64,000 nt of DNA from Klebsiella aerogenes KCTC 2190 (GTDB lineage Bacteria; Pseudomonadota; Gammaproteobacteria; Enterobacterales; Enterobacteriaceae): NCBI RefSeq assembly GCF_000215745.1, contig NC_015663.1:3410001-3474000 (forward strand). Reading direction: 5' to 3'. Position 1 is the first letter of the stretch; the number at the start of each line of letters is the position of its first letter. Below are positions 35,873-45,875 of this stretch, in pieces. Made by a program: the position numbers and the translations under genes. Below the pieces are notes generated by a model, which saw nothing but the letters and a program-made list of their open reading frames with translations, did no database searches and was not told where the DNA came from.

Positions 35873-37083
35873 TGGAATGGTGGCTATATTCTGAGCAGGA
35901 AGATATTCAGGATGAGATGCCTGTATTGGCTGTCGTGATGATTTATGTAGCGCTTATCGCGGTATGCCTGTTTATACAGGCGCTAGTCTGGCCTGCAAAT
36001 AAACCGGTCACGTTTGAGTTCTTCATTCCTTCCGTATTACTTCCTGCCTGTGTTTTGACCACGATATTGTTCTTCGTGAAGATGGTATTGAGTGCGACAG
36101 TGTGTTACGCCGAAATACGCAAATATATTGCCAAATCCTGGGAGGTAGAGCTTAAAACCTATGCCCGAAAAAATATCGCGCTAGCCGCCTGGACTGCTCT
36201 AACCCCTTTAGAACAGCCTGCGCTCAATATGCTGAAACTGGAAGGGGAGTTTCCGTTAGCGCCGAAAACCCCACTCAGGATAGAAATTGAAGATCTTTTC
36301 GAGCAGACCCGTAATGAGCAAATTTTCACGAAATTGCTTACCCCAATGGCTATGATGTTGAACGGTAATAATTACCGCGGAATTGAAATTATCGTCTGGG
36401 TACGTGGGGGAGATAACTTCTGTGTAGATGCATTGAGGAGGGTGCTGGAGCATCTGAATATCCCTAACGCCAACGCCTGTGAAATCGAATACCTTACCGA
36501 GTGTCCGGAGTACGGCATGGTGGATAAATGGATCGCTGCGCCCGATGACAACGTCATTAACCGAATCGTCATTACTGTCGATATGCATGAAGAAGATAGC
36601 GATTCTAAAAGCATGGAAAGCGCCTGTGCGTTTTTGTTCACTAATCACTATGTCAGAGGAGCAGGCGAAAAGCCGGTATATCTTTATCAGCCGATGTCAG
36701 GCGTTACTGATGTAGAAGAAAAGATGCCGGTCTATCTGGAGGTTAAGTCCGTTACTGCACCTAAAACACTGTGGTATACAGGATTGTCCAGAGTGGATAA
36801 ATATCCATTATTGCAGGCGTTAGATGCAAAAAATCTGGCGTCAGAACGCCTGGATATGGAGGCCTCACTAGGGGAAAAGAGCGCCGGTTATCGATGGCTG
36901 GCTTTGGCGCTGGCTGCCGATGCCGTCAGGTATGCGCAAGGCGAGCAGCTGGTGGCGACATCTGAAAATAACAAGTTTGCTATTACTTCCTTGTCTTCAA
37001 AGAAGACGAATTTACCCGAAAAAGCGAAGTGGGGCCATACGATACCGCCAGTTGTGCATAGCGTTATAGTATGGGGGGCCTGA
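35872..37083 (+). CDS. Unrecognised two-segment membrane protein of the T6SS cluster
   Basis: A 403-residue protein I cannot assign to a family. Two membrane segments lie near the N-terminus (LAVVMIYVALIAVCLFIQAL about 19-38 and a second about 55-76). A soluble domain of roughly 320 residues follows, with no catalytic motif I can name. The start overlaps the PAAR stop and the stop overlaps a 55-codon gene. In Pseudomonas aeruginosa the Tle3 system needs an adaptor, Tla3, encoded beside it. This gene occupies a comparable place, but similarity to Tla3 was not established and a third effector-module function is equally possible. The DNA is richer in A+T than the flanking chromosome. Confidence 0.7.
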   Translation: MEWWLYSEQEDIQDEMPVLAVVMIYVALIAVCLFIQALVWPANKPVTFEFFIPSVLLPACVLTTILFFVKMVLSATVCYAEIRKYIAKSWEVELKTYARKNIALAAWTALTPLEQPALNMLKLEGEFPLAPKTPLRIEIEDLFEQTRNEQIFTKLLTPMAMMLNGNNYRGIEIIVWVRGGDNFCVDALRRVLEHLNIPNANACEIEYLTECPEYGMVDKWIAAPDDNVINRIVITVDMHEEDSDSKSMESACAFLFTNHYVRGAGEKPVYLYQPMSGVTDVEEKMPVYLEVKSVTAPKTLWYTGLSRVDKYPLLQALDAKNLASERLDMEASLGEKSAGYRWLALALAADAVRYAQGEQLVATSENNKFAITSLSSKKTNLPEKAKWGHTIPPVVHSVIVWGA

Positions 37084-37250
37084 TGATTTCGTGGCTGTTT
37101 TATAATGTGAGTTTTACGCCTAAACCTGAACATATCTCTACGCTGTGGATCGTGGCGAGTATAGCCATTCCTGCAATTATCGCTTTTGGCGTTGGTTTGT
37201 CATTGACTGTTTTAGCCGTCAATAAGGCATATCAACATATGGGGTATTGA
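37083..37250 (+). CDS. Short membrane peptide (55 residues) ending the T6SS cluster
   Basis: The ATG at 37083 overlaps the stop of the previous gene (TGATG). The 55-residue product has a hydrophilic start (MISWLFYNVSFTPKPEH) and one strong membrane segment (LWIVASIAIPAIIAFGVGLS), then a short tail. The coupling, membrane segment and terminator 22 nt later support a real gene. Function is unknown; it may partner the two-segment membrane protein. Confidence 0.65.
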   Translation: MISWLFYNVSFTPKPEHISTLWIVASIAIPAIIAFGVGLSLTVLAVNKAYQHMGY

Positions 37251-37271
37251 GCTGAATCTTATTGTATAGAC

Positions 37272-37305
37272 GGGAAGAAGCCGACCGTGAGATCGGCTTC
37301 TTCCC
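37272..37305 (+). terminator. Hairpin terminator at the end of the T6SS cluster
   Basis: A 13-bp perfect stem, GGGAAGAAGCCGA paired with its complement, with an 8-nt loop, 22 nt after the last stop codon. There is no strong T-run after it, but TTCTTCCC provides a pyrimidine-rich 3' arm. Confidence 0.75.
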
Positions 37306-37346
37306 TGGTAATACGCAGCCCGGGTGTAAAGATTGGCAAAGTGAAG

Positions 37347-37469
37347 TTATTTCTTTTTTTTATCGGTTGGCAACTGACCGGCGCGACGTTCTTTGATGTA
37401 AGACACCAGGCTGTAAACGGCGACACCCAGTAGAGCGATCGCCACGATAAAGAGCAAGAAACCCGACAT
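37347..37469 (-). CDS. Small single-segment membrane protein (40 residues)
   Basis: Reverse-strand frame beginning ATG at 37469. A membrane segment LLFIVAIALLGVAVYSLVSY is followed by the basic tail YIKERRAGQLPTDKKKK. An AGG ribosome-binding site lies about 7 nt upstream. The sharp switch from hydrophobic to positive residues predicts the C-terminus in the cytoplasm. Function is unknown; similar tiny proteins are often stress-related regulators or complex subunits. Confidence 0.65.
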   Translation of the reverse strand: MSGFLLFIVAIALLGVAVYSLVSYIKERRAGQLPTDKKKK

Positions 37470-37734
37470 AAATTAACCTAATAATTTGTTTAAACAGAAG
37501 AAAAAATAACGCCTCACGAAGACGATAACATCGGGATGTTTCCGAAAGATGACCTAAAAGTGCCAAAGGCATCCAGCATGGCTCATTATGTTAAAATATT
37601 GATGGTGTTAATGTATTGTGACGCTATGTGCGCGCCTTAGCGTCTGATGTAACACTCCGTTAAGTCATTTTACAGACGGATGGGATTGCGGCTGTTACGC
37701 TAACCGTTGAATGAGAATTTTCTGAGAGTAATGC

Positions 37735-37959
37735 ATGTTTAAAACAAGTCTCGCCGGCCTGCTTGCTTCGGCGCTTATGCTGACGGCTTTTGCCAGTTGG
37801 GCGCAGTCGGAAAGCCAACAGGTTCGCGAACGAATTGTCGAGCAGGTGTTAAAACCCTGCGAAGGTAAAAAGGCCGGGGATAAAGTGGTGATGGTCGACC
37901 GCCGGGGCGGTGAACATGAAGCGATTTGTACGCTGGCGGCGGTGCCATTACCGGAATAG
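37735..37959 (+). CDS. Small secreted protein of unknown function (74 residues)
   Basis: Starts MFKTSLAGLLASALMLTAFASWA, a clear signal peptide, leaving a mature peptide of about 50 residues with two cysteines (LKPCEGKK and EAICTLAAV) that could form a disulfide in the periplasm. A GAGAG ribosome-binding site lies upstream. Composition and GC resemble the chromosome rather than the T6SS island. I do not recognise the family. Confidence 0.6.
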   Translation: MFKTSLAGLLASALMLTAFASWAQSESQQVRERIVEQVLKPCEGKKAGDKVVMVDRRGGEHEAICTLAAVPLPE

Positions 37960-38039
37960 GTAGCCGCTTTCGCCACTCCCTCTGCGACACTCATCCTGAC
38001 TCTGTTTTATGCCTTCGGTAGCGGTTAAGATCATACCAA

Positions 38040-38260
38040 CTGAGGTACTCGCGGGTTATGGCTTGCGCTTTATCCGGGCGACCTGCCGTTAATTTATTCA
38101 CCATGCAGGCTGAAACTGCCGGTGTTGCGGCCTCAAATCCCCGGTGGCGCTGCCGCTTACCGGGGCTACAGTGCTTTGCGATTTGGTAGCCCGGAGAAGG
38201 CGCAACGCGCCGCGTCCGGGAAAACTCCTTAAGAAAGTTGCCAACCGATAACCGTATCTA
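38040..38260. repeat. REP-like and dispersed repeat region upstream of agp
   Basis: The 442-bp gap 37960-38401 holds no gene. At about 38077-38138 is a block about 80% alike to 17659-17720 (shared GCGACCTGCC and TTTATTCACC, then GGCTGAAACTGC). Next come REP-like palindromes: GGTGGCGCTGCCGCTTACCG near 38142-38162 and GGTAGCCCGGAGAAGGCGCA near 38186. They recur near 18043, 49112 and 63053 in this window. Confidence 0.65.
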
Positions 38261-38401
38261 CGGTCCTGAATCTGCCGCTCCCGGCCATCTCTGAAGTGTT
38301 AAAAAAGCGACCGACGCCTCAGTTTGTGAGCCATTGCCCGCAAAAATGTCATAAATCCGTCACAATGATGGCGATGATAATAAATGACTGAGGATGAAGG
38401 G

Positions 38402-39649
38402 ATGAAAAAAAGTCTACTCGCCGCCGCGGTGGCCGGGGCCGTATTGTTATCCGCCGGCGCCCAGGCGCAGGACGCCGTTGCGCCGGAAGGGTATCAACTG
38501 CAACAGGTGCTGATCATGAGTCGCCACAACCTGCGCGCGCCGCTGGCCAATAACGGCAGCGTACTTGAGCAGTCGACGCCGAAATCCTGGCCGCAGTGGG
38601 ATGTGCCAGGCGGTCAGTTAACCACCAAAGGCGGCGTGCTGGAGGTCTATATGGGCCACTATATGCGTGAGTGGCTGGCGCAGCAGAAGCTGGTGACCAG
38701 CGGCGAATGCCCGCCGGAAAATGCCGTCTACGCCTACGCTAATAGCCTGCAGCGGACCGTCGCCACCGCGCAGTTCTTTATTACCGGCGCTTTCCCTGGC
38801 TGCGGGGTGCCTGTGCATCATCAGCCGCAGATGGGAACGATGGATCCCACGTTCAACCCGGTCATTACTGACGATTCAGCCGAATTCGCGCAAAAAGCGG
38901 TGCAGGCAATGGAAAAAGAGCGTCAGGGGATGCAGCTCGCTGAGAGCTACAAGCTGCTGGAAGAGATGACCGACTATCGTAATTCGCCATCCTGTAAAGA
39001 AAAGCATGTCTGCTCGCTTAGCGACGGTAAAGATACCTTTAGCGCCAAATATCAGCAGGAGCCAGGTGTTTCCGGGCCGCTGAAGGTCGGTAACTCGCTG
39101 GTGGATGCCTTCACCCTGCAGTACTACGAAGGTTTTCCGAAGGATCAGGTGGCGTGGGGTGAAATTGCCAGCGATAAGCAGTGGCAGGTGCTGTCAAAGC
39201 TGAAAAATGGCTATCAGGATAGTCTGTTTACTTCCGCGGAAGTGGCGCGCAACGTCGCTAAGCCGCTGGTTAAATATATCGATAATGCGCTGGTGGGCGA
39301 TGGCGCCGCTAAGGCGAAAGTGACGCTGCTGGTCGGGCATGATTCCAACATCGCTTCGCTGCTGACGGCGCTGGACTTTAAACCCTACCAGTTACCCGGC
39401 CAGTATGAGCGCACCCCCATCGGCGGCAAGCTGCTGTTCCAGCGCTGGCACGATAGCGGCAGCAATCGCGATTTAATGAAGATTGAGTATGTCTATCAAA
39501 GCACTGAACAGCTGCGCAACGCGGATGCTTTGAGCCTGCAATCTCCACCGCAGCGGGTCACGCTGGCGCTTAACGGTTGTCCGGTTGATGACCAGGGATT
39601 CTGCCCGTTGGAGACGTTCAAAAAGGTCATGAACGAGGCGGCAAAATAA
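38402..39649 (+). CDS. agp: Periplasmic glucose-1-phosphatase Agp
   Basis: Releases glucose from glucose-1-phosphate in the periplasm; the family also has phytase activity. The 415 residues match E. coli Agp (413). The signal peptide ends near AQA|QDA. The histidine acid phosphatase motif is R41-H42-N43-L44-R45-A46-P47, and the proton donor HD is in [11 protein letters not shown]. The ATG at 38402 has AGGATGAAGGG upstream. It is convergent with yccJ, whose terminator begins right after the agp stop. Confidence 0.95.
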   Translation: MKKSLLAAAVAGAVLLSAGAQAQDAVAPEGYQLQQVLIMSRHNLRAPLANNGSVLEQSTPKSWPQWDVPGGQLTTKGGVLEVYMGHYMREWLAQQKLVTSGECPPENAVYAYANSLQRTVATAQFFITGAFPGCGVPVHHQPQMGTMDPTFNPVITDDSAEFAQKAVQAMEKERQGMQLAESYKLLEEMTDYRNSPSCKEKHVCSLSDGKDTFSAKYQQEPGVSGPLKVGNSLVDAFTLQYYEGFPKDQVAWGEIASDKQWQVLSKLKNGYQDSLFTSAEVARNVAKPLVKYIDNALVGDGAAKAKVTLLVGHDSNIASLLTALDFKPYQLPGQYERTPIGGKLLFQRWHDSGSNRDLMKIEYVYQSTEQLRNADALSLQSPPQRVTLALNGCPVDDQGFCPLETFKKVMNEAAK

Positions 39650-39651
39650 AA

Positions 39652-39706
39652 CAAAAAACCCGGAGCAGTCCGGGTGATGAATGAGCGCGGGCGCAATGCC
39701 CGCGCA
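39652..39706 (-). terminator. Terminator of wrbA-yccJ, possibly bidirectional
   Basis: On the reverse strand a GCGCGGGC / GCCCGCGC hairpin (39685-39705) is followed by ACCCGG / CCGGGT (39658-39675) and a T-run of six. The second hairpin is a typical intrinsic terminator for yccJ. The first hairpin could serve agp from the other side. Confidence 0.82.
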
Positions 39707-39715
39707 ATTGCGCTA

Positions 39716-39943
39716 TCAGACGTTTTTACGTTCGATGGTCTGTTCGCCCCAGAAGAGGCTGTCTTTATCGGTTTTGGCGAAAGCTCGCGACAGCACCTCA
39801 TCGCTGCCTTCTTCCCAAATTTTCTCCGCCAGCTTTTCATCGTAATTCGCGAGTTCGAAAATGGCTTCGGCGATTTCCAAAGAGGTATTACGTAAGCTTG
39901 CCCATTCGCCCACGTGGTGGGCCTTCGCTTCTTGATTCGGCAT
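39716..39943 (-). CDS. yccJ: Small conserved protein YccJ
   Basis: The 75 residues equal E. coli YccJ, beginning [20 protein letters not shown] and ending [12 protein letters not shown]. It has no membrane segment and is rich in charged residues. The function is not known; in E. coli it is cotranscribed with wrbA, as the 20-bp gap here also suggests. AGGAG lies just upstream of the ATG. Confidence 0.93.
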   Translation of the reverse strand: MPNQEAKAHHVGEWASLRNTSLEIAEAIFELANYDEKLAEKIWEEGSDEVLSRAFAKTDKDSLFWGEQTIERKNV

Positions 39944-39963
39944 GCAACTCCTCCTGTTGAAGG

Positions 39964-40608
<645 letters not shown>

Positions 40609-40647
40609 CTATAAAGATAAGACCTGTGGCGCAGAGTGCAAATCCAA

Positions 40648-40661
40648 CAAACATTTGTTTG
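40648..40661. promoter_or_regulatory. Inverted repeat upstream of wrbA
   Basis: CAAACA-TT-TGTTTG, perfect 6-bp arms, 88 nt before the wrbA start. A nearly identical repeat, CAAACA-TTT-TGTTTG, occurs at 26038-26052 upstream of puuA. It may be a binding site for a shared regulator or a chance AT-rich palindrome. The rest of the 391-bp gap to ymdF shows no gene. Confidence 0.35.
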
Positions 40662-40951
40662 ATTTATAACAAAATGGCAAAGATTAATTTGCAACATGCC
40701 TCGTAGCAAATAGATACATTTTGCGCAGGGCTGATTTCAGCTGTAAGAAGAAATGCTTAGCGGTTGCGATCGCGGCTGGCGTCTGGTTTTGACGATTAAA
40801 TGTTGCGGAATGTGACTATTTGCTTGGGGAATGAGTTTCATTTACTACGCTTATAAGCACGCGATGCATAATGGCCATGCCATATGCCGCGGGGGCTTAG
40901 GCCCAGAACTCACCTAATGCAATATGATGTCAAACCCAATGGAGGTCAGTA

Positions 40952-41125
40952 ATGGCAAACCATCGTGGCGGTTCCGGCAATTTTGCCGAAGATCGTGCCA
41001 GAGCATCAGAAGCAGGTCGTAAAGGTGGCCAGCACAGCGGGGGGAACTTTAAAAACGATCCTCAACGCGCCTCGGAAGCTGGCAAAAAAGGGGGTAAAAA
41101 TAGTCACGGCAATCGCAATAGCTAG
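40952..41125 (+). CDS. ymdF: KGG-repeat stress protein YmdF
   Basis: A 57-residue protein with two KGG-type motifs: FAEDRARASEAGRKGGQHSG and NDPQRASEAGKKGGKNSHGN. This is the YmdF/YciG family of small, disordered, glycine-rich stress proteins under RpoS control in E. coli; molecular role unclear. The ATG at 40952 follows GGAGG by 6 nt. A strong terminator follows. Its place beside wrbA matches E. coli. Confidence 0.93.
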   Translation: MANHRGGSGNFAEDRARASEAGRKGGQHSGGNFKNDPQRASEAGKKGGKNSHGNRNS

Positions 41126-41184
41126 CCGGGACTGTCTTTTATGATGCGGTGTTAATCTCCCCCGACCCTGCCGCATCACCCTCG

Positions 41185-41211
41185 CCGCCGACGTATGTCG
41201 GCGGTTTTTTT
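41185..41211 (+). terminator. Rho-independent terminator of ymdF
   Basis: CCGCCGAC / GTCGGCGG stem with a 4-nt GTAT loop and a run of seven T, 60 nt after the ymdF stop. Confidence 0.92.
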
Positions 41212-41282
41212 GTCTATGGGTGTTGCTTTCGGCCTGAAGCGCCTGCGAAACTGGTTAGCTATTTATTGCTATTGGTCGCCTC

Positions 41283-42209
41283 ATGTCTTCGCTCAAACTC
41301 TCGATAACGCCGCAGGAACTGATCCTGATTGTGATCACCATGTTCTGGGGCGGTACCTTTCTTGCCGTACAGTACGCCGTGAACTTTAGCGGGCCGTTTT
41401 TCTTCGTCGGCCTGCGCTTTGCCACCGCCGCGCTGGCGGTGGCGCTACTGTCGCTGCGTACGTTACGCGGCCTGACCTGGCTTGAGGTTAAGGCCGGTGT
41501 GGCGATCGGCGTGGCGATTGCGCTCGGCTACAGCCTGCAAACCTGGGGCTTACAGTCCATCTCCAGCAGTAAATCGGCGTTTATTACCGCCATGTATGTA
41601 CCGCTGGTGCCGCTGTTGCAGTGGCTGTGTCTTGGGCGCATGCCTGGCGTCATGTCCTGCGTGGGCATCGTGTTGGCGTTTATCGGGCTGATCCTGCTGG
41701 CGGGGCCGGAAAACAATCTGCTGGCTTTGGGGATTGGCGAAATGATTACCCTGGCAAGCGCGGTGGCTATCGCTGCCGAAATCATTTTAATCAGCGCGTG
41801 GGCGCGTCAGGTCGATGTGCGCCGGGTGACAGTGGTACAGCTGGCGACCGCCTCGCTGGTGGCTTTTGCCGCGATGGCGCCGGCTGGGGAGTCTATCCCG
41901 CCGATGCGCCCGGAACTGCTGGCCGTCGCGCTGGGACTGGGGATTTTCAGCGCCATTATTCAGGTCACCATGAACTGGGCGCAGCGTAGCGTATCGCCGA
42001 CGCGGGCGACGCTGATTTACACCGGCGAGCCGGTTTGGGCTGGCGTGTTTGGTCGTATCGCCGGCGAGCGTCTGCCGCTGTTGGCGCTGGTGGGCTGTCT
42101 GTTTATTCTCGCCGGAGTGCTGGTCAGCGAGCTGAAGTGGAAGAAAAAATCGCGGCCGCAGATTGCGGCAGAGGAAGCGCCAGAACTTGCTGAGCGGCGC
42201 GAGCCCTAA
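41283..42209 (+). CDS. EamA-type (DMT superfamily) metabolite exporter
   Basis: A 308-residue inner-membrane protein with about ten membrane segments in two EamA halves: FWGGTFLAVQYAVNFSGPFF at the first and IQVTMNWAQRSVSPTRATLI in the second. The tail is charged (ELKWKKKSRPQ). The family exports amino acids or other metabolites; the substrate cannot be told. It is an extra gene between ymdF and rutG, which are adjacent in E. coli, and converges on rutG 37 nt away. Confidence 0.85.
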   Translation: MSSLKLSITPQELILIVITMFWGGTFLAVQYAVNFSGPFFFVGLRFATAALAVALLSLRTLRGLTWLEVKAGVAIGVAIALGYSLQTWGLQSISSSKSAFITAMYVPLVPLLQWLCLGRMPGVMSCVGIVLAFIGLILLAGPENNLLALGIGEMITLASAVAIAAEIILISAWARQVDVRRVTVVQLATASLVAFAAMAPAGESIPPMRPELLAVALGLGIFSAIIQVTMNWAQRSVSPTRATLIYTGEPVWAGVFGRIAGERLPLLALVGCLFILAGVLVSELKWKKKSRPQIAAEEAPELAERREP

Positions 42210-42246
42210 TTATGGCCCCGGCGCGCGTCGCCGGGGCGAACCCTGA

Positions 42247-43569
42247 TTATACCGTAGTGGCTTTTGCCACCTTTTCCTGGTGCTGACGGCGGTTAAGCAA
42301 CGCATGCAGTAAAATAGCGCCGAAAGTCGCCGTCCCAATCCCTCCAAGGCGAAAGCCCCCCAGCGACAAGGTAAAATCGCCTGCGCCCAGAACCAGCGTC
42401 ACCGCCACCATGATTAAATTCGCATTCAGGCTGAGATCGACCCGATTCTGCACCCATATCCGCGCCCCGGTGACCGCAATCAAACCAAAGACCACGATTG
42501 ATGCGCCGCCAATGACCGGGCCTGGGATCGTATGAATCAGGGCGCCGAACTTGGGCGAAAAGCCGAGCAGGATGGCGATCAGCGCCGCGGCGACAAACAC
42601 CAGTGTTGAATAGACTTTGGTCACCGCCATAACGCCGATGTTCTCCGCATAGGTGGTGACGCCGCTACCGCCGCAGGCGCCGGAAAGCAGGGTCGCCAGC
42701 CCGTCGCCGACAAACGCGCGCCCCATCCAGGGATCCAGATTGCGCCCGGTCATTCCCGATACGGCCTTTAAATGCCCCAGGTTTTCCGCCACCAGAATGA
42801 TGGCCACCGGCGCAATCAGCAGCATCGCCTGGCTGTCAAAGGTGGGGGAAGTAAAGTGCGGGACCCCAAACCATGCTGCCTGGGCGACAGGGGCAAAATC
42901 CAGCGGTTTGCCAAGAGCGAATACGTTGGCCAGCAGCGCATAGAGCGCACAGGCGATAATAAGCCCCATCAGGATCAGTAGACGCTGCAGCAGTCCTCGG
43001 GTAAAGACCGCGACGGCGCCGATACAAAGCACCGTCAGCATCGCCATCCAGCTGTCGAAGGCGTTGGCGGAAACGCTGTGCACGGCAATCGGCGCCAGGT
43101 TAAGACCGATCGCCATCACCACCGCGCCGGTTACTGCGGGTGGCATCAGTCGCTCTATCCAGCCGGTGCCGATTTTCATCACCACCAGACCGATCAGGGT
43201 ATAGAGCAGCCCGCAGGCGATAATGCCGCCGAGGGCGATGTTGAGATGAGGATTCAACCCCTGGCCAGTAAAGCCGGTCACGGTGATGACCACGCCGACG
43301 AAGGCGGCGCTGGAGCCAAGATAGCTCGGTACCCGGCCGCCGGTGACGACAAAGAACAGCAGAGTGCCCACCCCCGACAGCAGGATAGCCAGGTTGGGGT
43401 CAATCCCCATCAATAAAGGCATCAATACGGTCGCGCCAAACATCGCCACGGCGTGCTGCACGCCCATGATCAGCGTTTGCCCGGCGGATAAACGTTCATC
43501 CGGGGCGACAACGCCGGCATCTGCGGCGGGGGGGGTTAACTGCCAGCGAGGAAAATCGAAGAGTGCCAT
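42247..43569 (-). CDS. rutG: Pyrimidine permease RutG
   Basis: Uracil:proton symporter of the NCS2/UraA type bringing pyrimidines to the Rut pathway. The 440 residues have about 14 membrane segments and family motifs QHAVAMFGATVLMPLLMG and FVGDGLATLLSGACGGSGVT, then TTYAENIGVMAVTKVYS. It is last in the leftward rutABCDEFG operon, 21 nt after rutF. Confidence 0.95.
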   Translation of the reverse strand: MALFDFPRWQLTPPAADAGVVAPDERLSAGQTLIMGVQHAVAMFGATVLMPLLMGIDPNLAILLSGVGTLLFFVVTGGRVPSYLGSSAAFVGVVITVTGFTGQGLNPHLNIALGGIIACGLLYTLIGLVVMKIGTGWIERLMPPAVTGAVVMAIGLNLAPIAVHSVSANAFDSWMAMLTVLCIGAVAVFTRGLLQRLLILMGLIIACALYALLANVFALGKPLDFAPVAQAAWFGVPHFTSPTFDSQAMLLIAPVAIILVAENLGHLKAVSGMTGRNLDPWMGRAFVGDGLATLLSGACGGSGVTTYAENIGVMAVTKVYSTLVFVAAALIAILLGFSPKFGALIHTIPGPVIGGASIVVFGLIAVTGARIWVQNRVDLSLNANLIMVAVTLVLGAGDFTLSLGGFRLGGIGTATFGAILLHALLNRRQHQEKVAKATTV

Positions 43570-43590
43570 GATGATATCCCGGGTGAGAGG

Positions 43591-44085
43591 TTAACAAACG
43601 GGCCGCATAAGCGTGTGATAGCCGCGGTCAAACCACATCAGGCCGCGCGGTTCCGGCTGGCGGGCGATAGCTACGACCTGGCAAAACAGAATGTCATGGG
43701 TGCCGACCTGTAGCCGCTGGTCGATGCGGCAGTCGAAACTGACCAGCGCCTCTTTCAGCCGCGGGCAGCCGGTCGCGCCGGTTTGCCAGTCGGCGGCGGC
43801 AAAGCGCTCATCCATTGCCGTTTTACCGCCAAAGAGCGTCGACAGGGCCTCCTGTCCGGCCGCGAGGGTATTGACGCAAAGGGCGTGATGTTCGCTGAAT
43901 ACCGGCCAGACCGAAGCCGAACGGTTGAGGCACACCAGCAGCGTCGGCGGGGTGTCGGTTACGCTGCATACCGCGCTGGCGGTAAAACCGGCGCGCCCGG
44001 CAGGCCCTTCGGTGGTGATAATGTTGACCGCCGCGCCGACATGGGCCATGGCGTCACGAAAACTGTGTTGATCCGCTACGTTCAT
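43591..44085 (-). CDS. rutF: FMN reductase RutF
   Basis: Short-chain flavin reductase supplying reduced FMN to RutA. The 164 residues show the flavin reductase-like fold: [39 protein letters not shown] and a C-terminal WFDRGYHTL. The ATG at 44085 follows AAGGAG by 6 nt. An upstream in-frame start inside rutE is rejected. It begins 10 nt after rutE. Confidence 0.94.
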   Translation of the reverse strand: MNVADQHSFRDAMAHVGAAVNIITTEGPAGRAGFTASAVCSVTDTPPTLLVCLNRSASVWPVFSEHHALCVNTLAAGQEALSTLFGGKTAMDERFAAADWQTGATGCPRLKEALVSFDCRIDQRLQVGTHDILFCQVVAIARQPEPRGLMWFDRGYHTLMRPVC

Positions 44086-44095
44086 TACCGTCTCC

Positions 44096-44686
44096 TTATG
44101 CCAGCAGGCAGGCTTCATCAAAACTCAGGCGCGGCAGCCGGTCGTACAATTTGCCGGGGTCGCCATAGCCGATATTCACCAGTAGATTGCTTTTCCAGCC
44201 GCTGTTGGCGAAAAACGCCGCATCGACTTTCTCGCGGTCGAACCCCGACATCGGGCCGGTGTCGAGGCCCAGCGAGCGGCAGGCGAAAATCAGATACGCC
44301 GCCTGCAGCGAGCTGTTGCGAAAGGCGGTTTCCTCGGCCAACTGCGGACTGGAAGTAAACCAGCTCCGGGCGTCGCCGTGCGGAAACAGCGCGGGCAGGC
44401 GCTCGTAAAACGCGTTATCCCAGGCCACGATGGCGGTGACCGGCGCCTGCATGGTTTTTTCCACATTGCCGCTGGAGAGCGTTGGGCGGAGTTTCGCTTT
44501 GCCCTCGGCGCTGCGCACAAAAACGATTCGCGCCGGTGAACAGTTGGCCGAGGTCGGCCCCATTTTCATCAAGTCGTAAATCTCCTGCAGCTGCCGATCG
44601 TTAACCGCCTGTTCCCGCCAGCCATTGTAGGTCCGGGCATGGGTGAATAGGGTCTCGCAAGCCTTTTGATTGATTGCTTCGCTCAT
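44096..44686 (-). CDS. rutE: Malonic semialdehyde reductase RutE
   Basis: Nitroreductase-fold enzyme reducing malonic semialdehyde to 3-hydroxypropionate, removing a toxic end product of pyrimidine breakdown. The 196 residues equal E. coli RutE. Motifs: [18 protein letters not shown] (flavin binding), [20 protein letters not shown] and [17 protein letters not shown]. The start overlaps the rutD stop by 4 nt with GAGGAG upstream. Confidence 0.95.
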   Translation of the reverse strand: MSEAINQKACETLFTHARTYNGWREQAVNDRQLQEIYDLMKMGPTSANCSPARIVFVRSAEGKAKLRPTLSSGNVEKTMQAPVTAIVAWDNAFYERLPALFPHGDARSWFTSSPQLAEETAFRNSSLQAAYLIFACRSLGLDTGPMSGFDREKVDAAFFANSGWKSNLLVNIGYGDPGKLYDRLPRLSFDEACLLA

Positions 44687-45483
44687 ATATTCTCCTCGGC
44701 GACCGGCAGCAGGGTCGTCAGGCCGTCGCGTAAAATAGGGTTAAACGTGTTGCTGTCGGTAACGTTACAGGCATGGCCGCCCCAGGCCATTTCCACGAGT
44801 CGGCTACCGGGAATCGCCGCCTGCAGCATTCGCGAGCAGGAGGCGGGGACCAGCAGGTCGTCGGTGGCGCTGATGATCAGTGTCGGGCAGGCGATAGCCG
44901 CCGCGCGGCGCGAAAAATCCGCCTGTTTCAGGGCCTGCAGCCTTTTCAGTAGATTCTCCTTGCCCTGGAAATGGCTAATAGCCAACGCGTCTTCCGCTTC
45001 GAGACGCGGCAGGCGGGCCGCCATCCACTCCGCCGGATAGAGAAACAGCGGCTGAGCCTCGACCCACGCCTGGGCGCCGCCGGCATGCAGCAGGCGTTCG
45101 CGGACCTGAAAGCAGCGGCGGGTATGCGGGGAAAGCGTTAGCCAACCGTTTACCAGCACCAGCGCGCTGACCGCGCGCGGATAGTCGAGCGCCAACTGCA
45201 TCCCAATCAGCGCTCCCAGGGCGTGGCCAACCAGCGCGAAGCGCATGATGCCCGCCGCCTGCAGGGCGCTGAACAGCTCCTGCGCCATCGTCGCCATGCT
45301 GTAATTTTCCGGCAACGGGCCGCGGTTCTCCCCGGTACCGTTATGGTCATAGCACACCAGTTGATAATGCTGTTCCAGCGCCGCCCGCTGCGCCAGCCAG
45401 TACGCGCTACCCCCGCCAAGCCCGGCGCTCAGCACCACCACCGGGGAGCCGGGCCACGGCGGCGGGGCAATATTGAGCCTCAT
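44683..45483 (-). CDS. rutD: Alpha/beta hydrolase RutD
   Basis: Assists the conversion of aminoacrylate (or its carbamate) in the Rut pathway, probably quickening a step that also occurs spontaneously. The 266 residues equal E. coli RutD. Hydrolase-fold motifs are [35 protein letters not shown] and, near the end, [15 protein letters not shown]. The nucleophile position in VGHALG is Ala, as in the E. coli protein. The second of two adjacent ATGs (45483) is chosen to match E. coli; the first would overlap the rutC stop by 4 nt. Confidence 0.93.
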   Translation of the reverse strand: MRLNIAPPPWPGSPVVVLSAGLGGGSAYWLAQRAALEQHYQLVCYDHNGTGENRGPLPENYSMATMAQELFSALQAAGIMRFALVGHALGALIGMQLALDYPRAVSALVLVNGWLTLSPHTRRCFQVRERLLHAGGAQAWVEAQPLFLYPAEWMAARLPRLEAEDALAISHFQGKENLLKRLQALKQADFSRRAAAIACPTLIISATDDLLVPASCSRMLQAAIPGSRLVEMAWGGHACNVTDSNTFNPILRDGLTTLLPVAEENI

Positions 45484-45875
45484 CATGTTGGAGTACCGAT
45501 ATGGGCGACGCTGGCAATTTCCACCAGCGCATCGGGTTTCACCAGCCCGCACTGAATACAGAAACGCGCCGGTTTATCACCGGGGAAAAACTCGGCGTAA
45601 ACCTCGTTAATCGCGGCGTAATTTTGCCAGTCGGTGATAAAGATACTGTTGAAGGTCACATCCGCCATACTGCCCCCCGCCGTTTCGATAACGCTTTTGA
45701 TAATCTCCAGCACGTGACGGGTTTGCGCCTTTGGGTCGCCGGGGTAGATCACATTGTTTTGCTTATCGAACGGCAGAGTGCCGGAGACATATACCACTCC
45801 GTCGGCGAGCGTCCCTGGAACAAAGGGGGCAATCGGCGTAGCAGTGCCGGGGGGAATTATCACCTGTTTAGGCAT
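45483..45875 (-). CDS. rutC: Aminoacrylate deaminase/peracid reductase RutC
   Basis: YjgF/RidA-family enzyme acting on 3-aminoacrylate in uracil degradation. The 130 residues begin [20 protein letters not shown] and carry [18 protein letters not shown] and the C-terminal RidA signature [20 protein letters not shown]. The start overlaps the rutB stop by 8 nt. Confidence 0.95.
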   Translation of the reverse strand: MPKQVIIPPGTATPIAPFVPGTLADGVVYVSGTLPFDKQNNVIYPGDPKAQTRHVLEIIKSVIETAGGSMADVTFNSIFITDWQNYAAINEVYAEFFPGDKPARFCIQCGLVKPDALVEIASVAHIGTPT

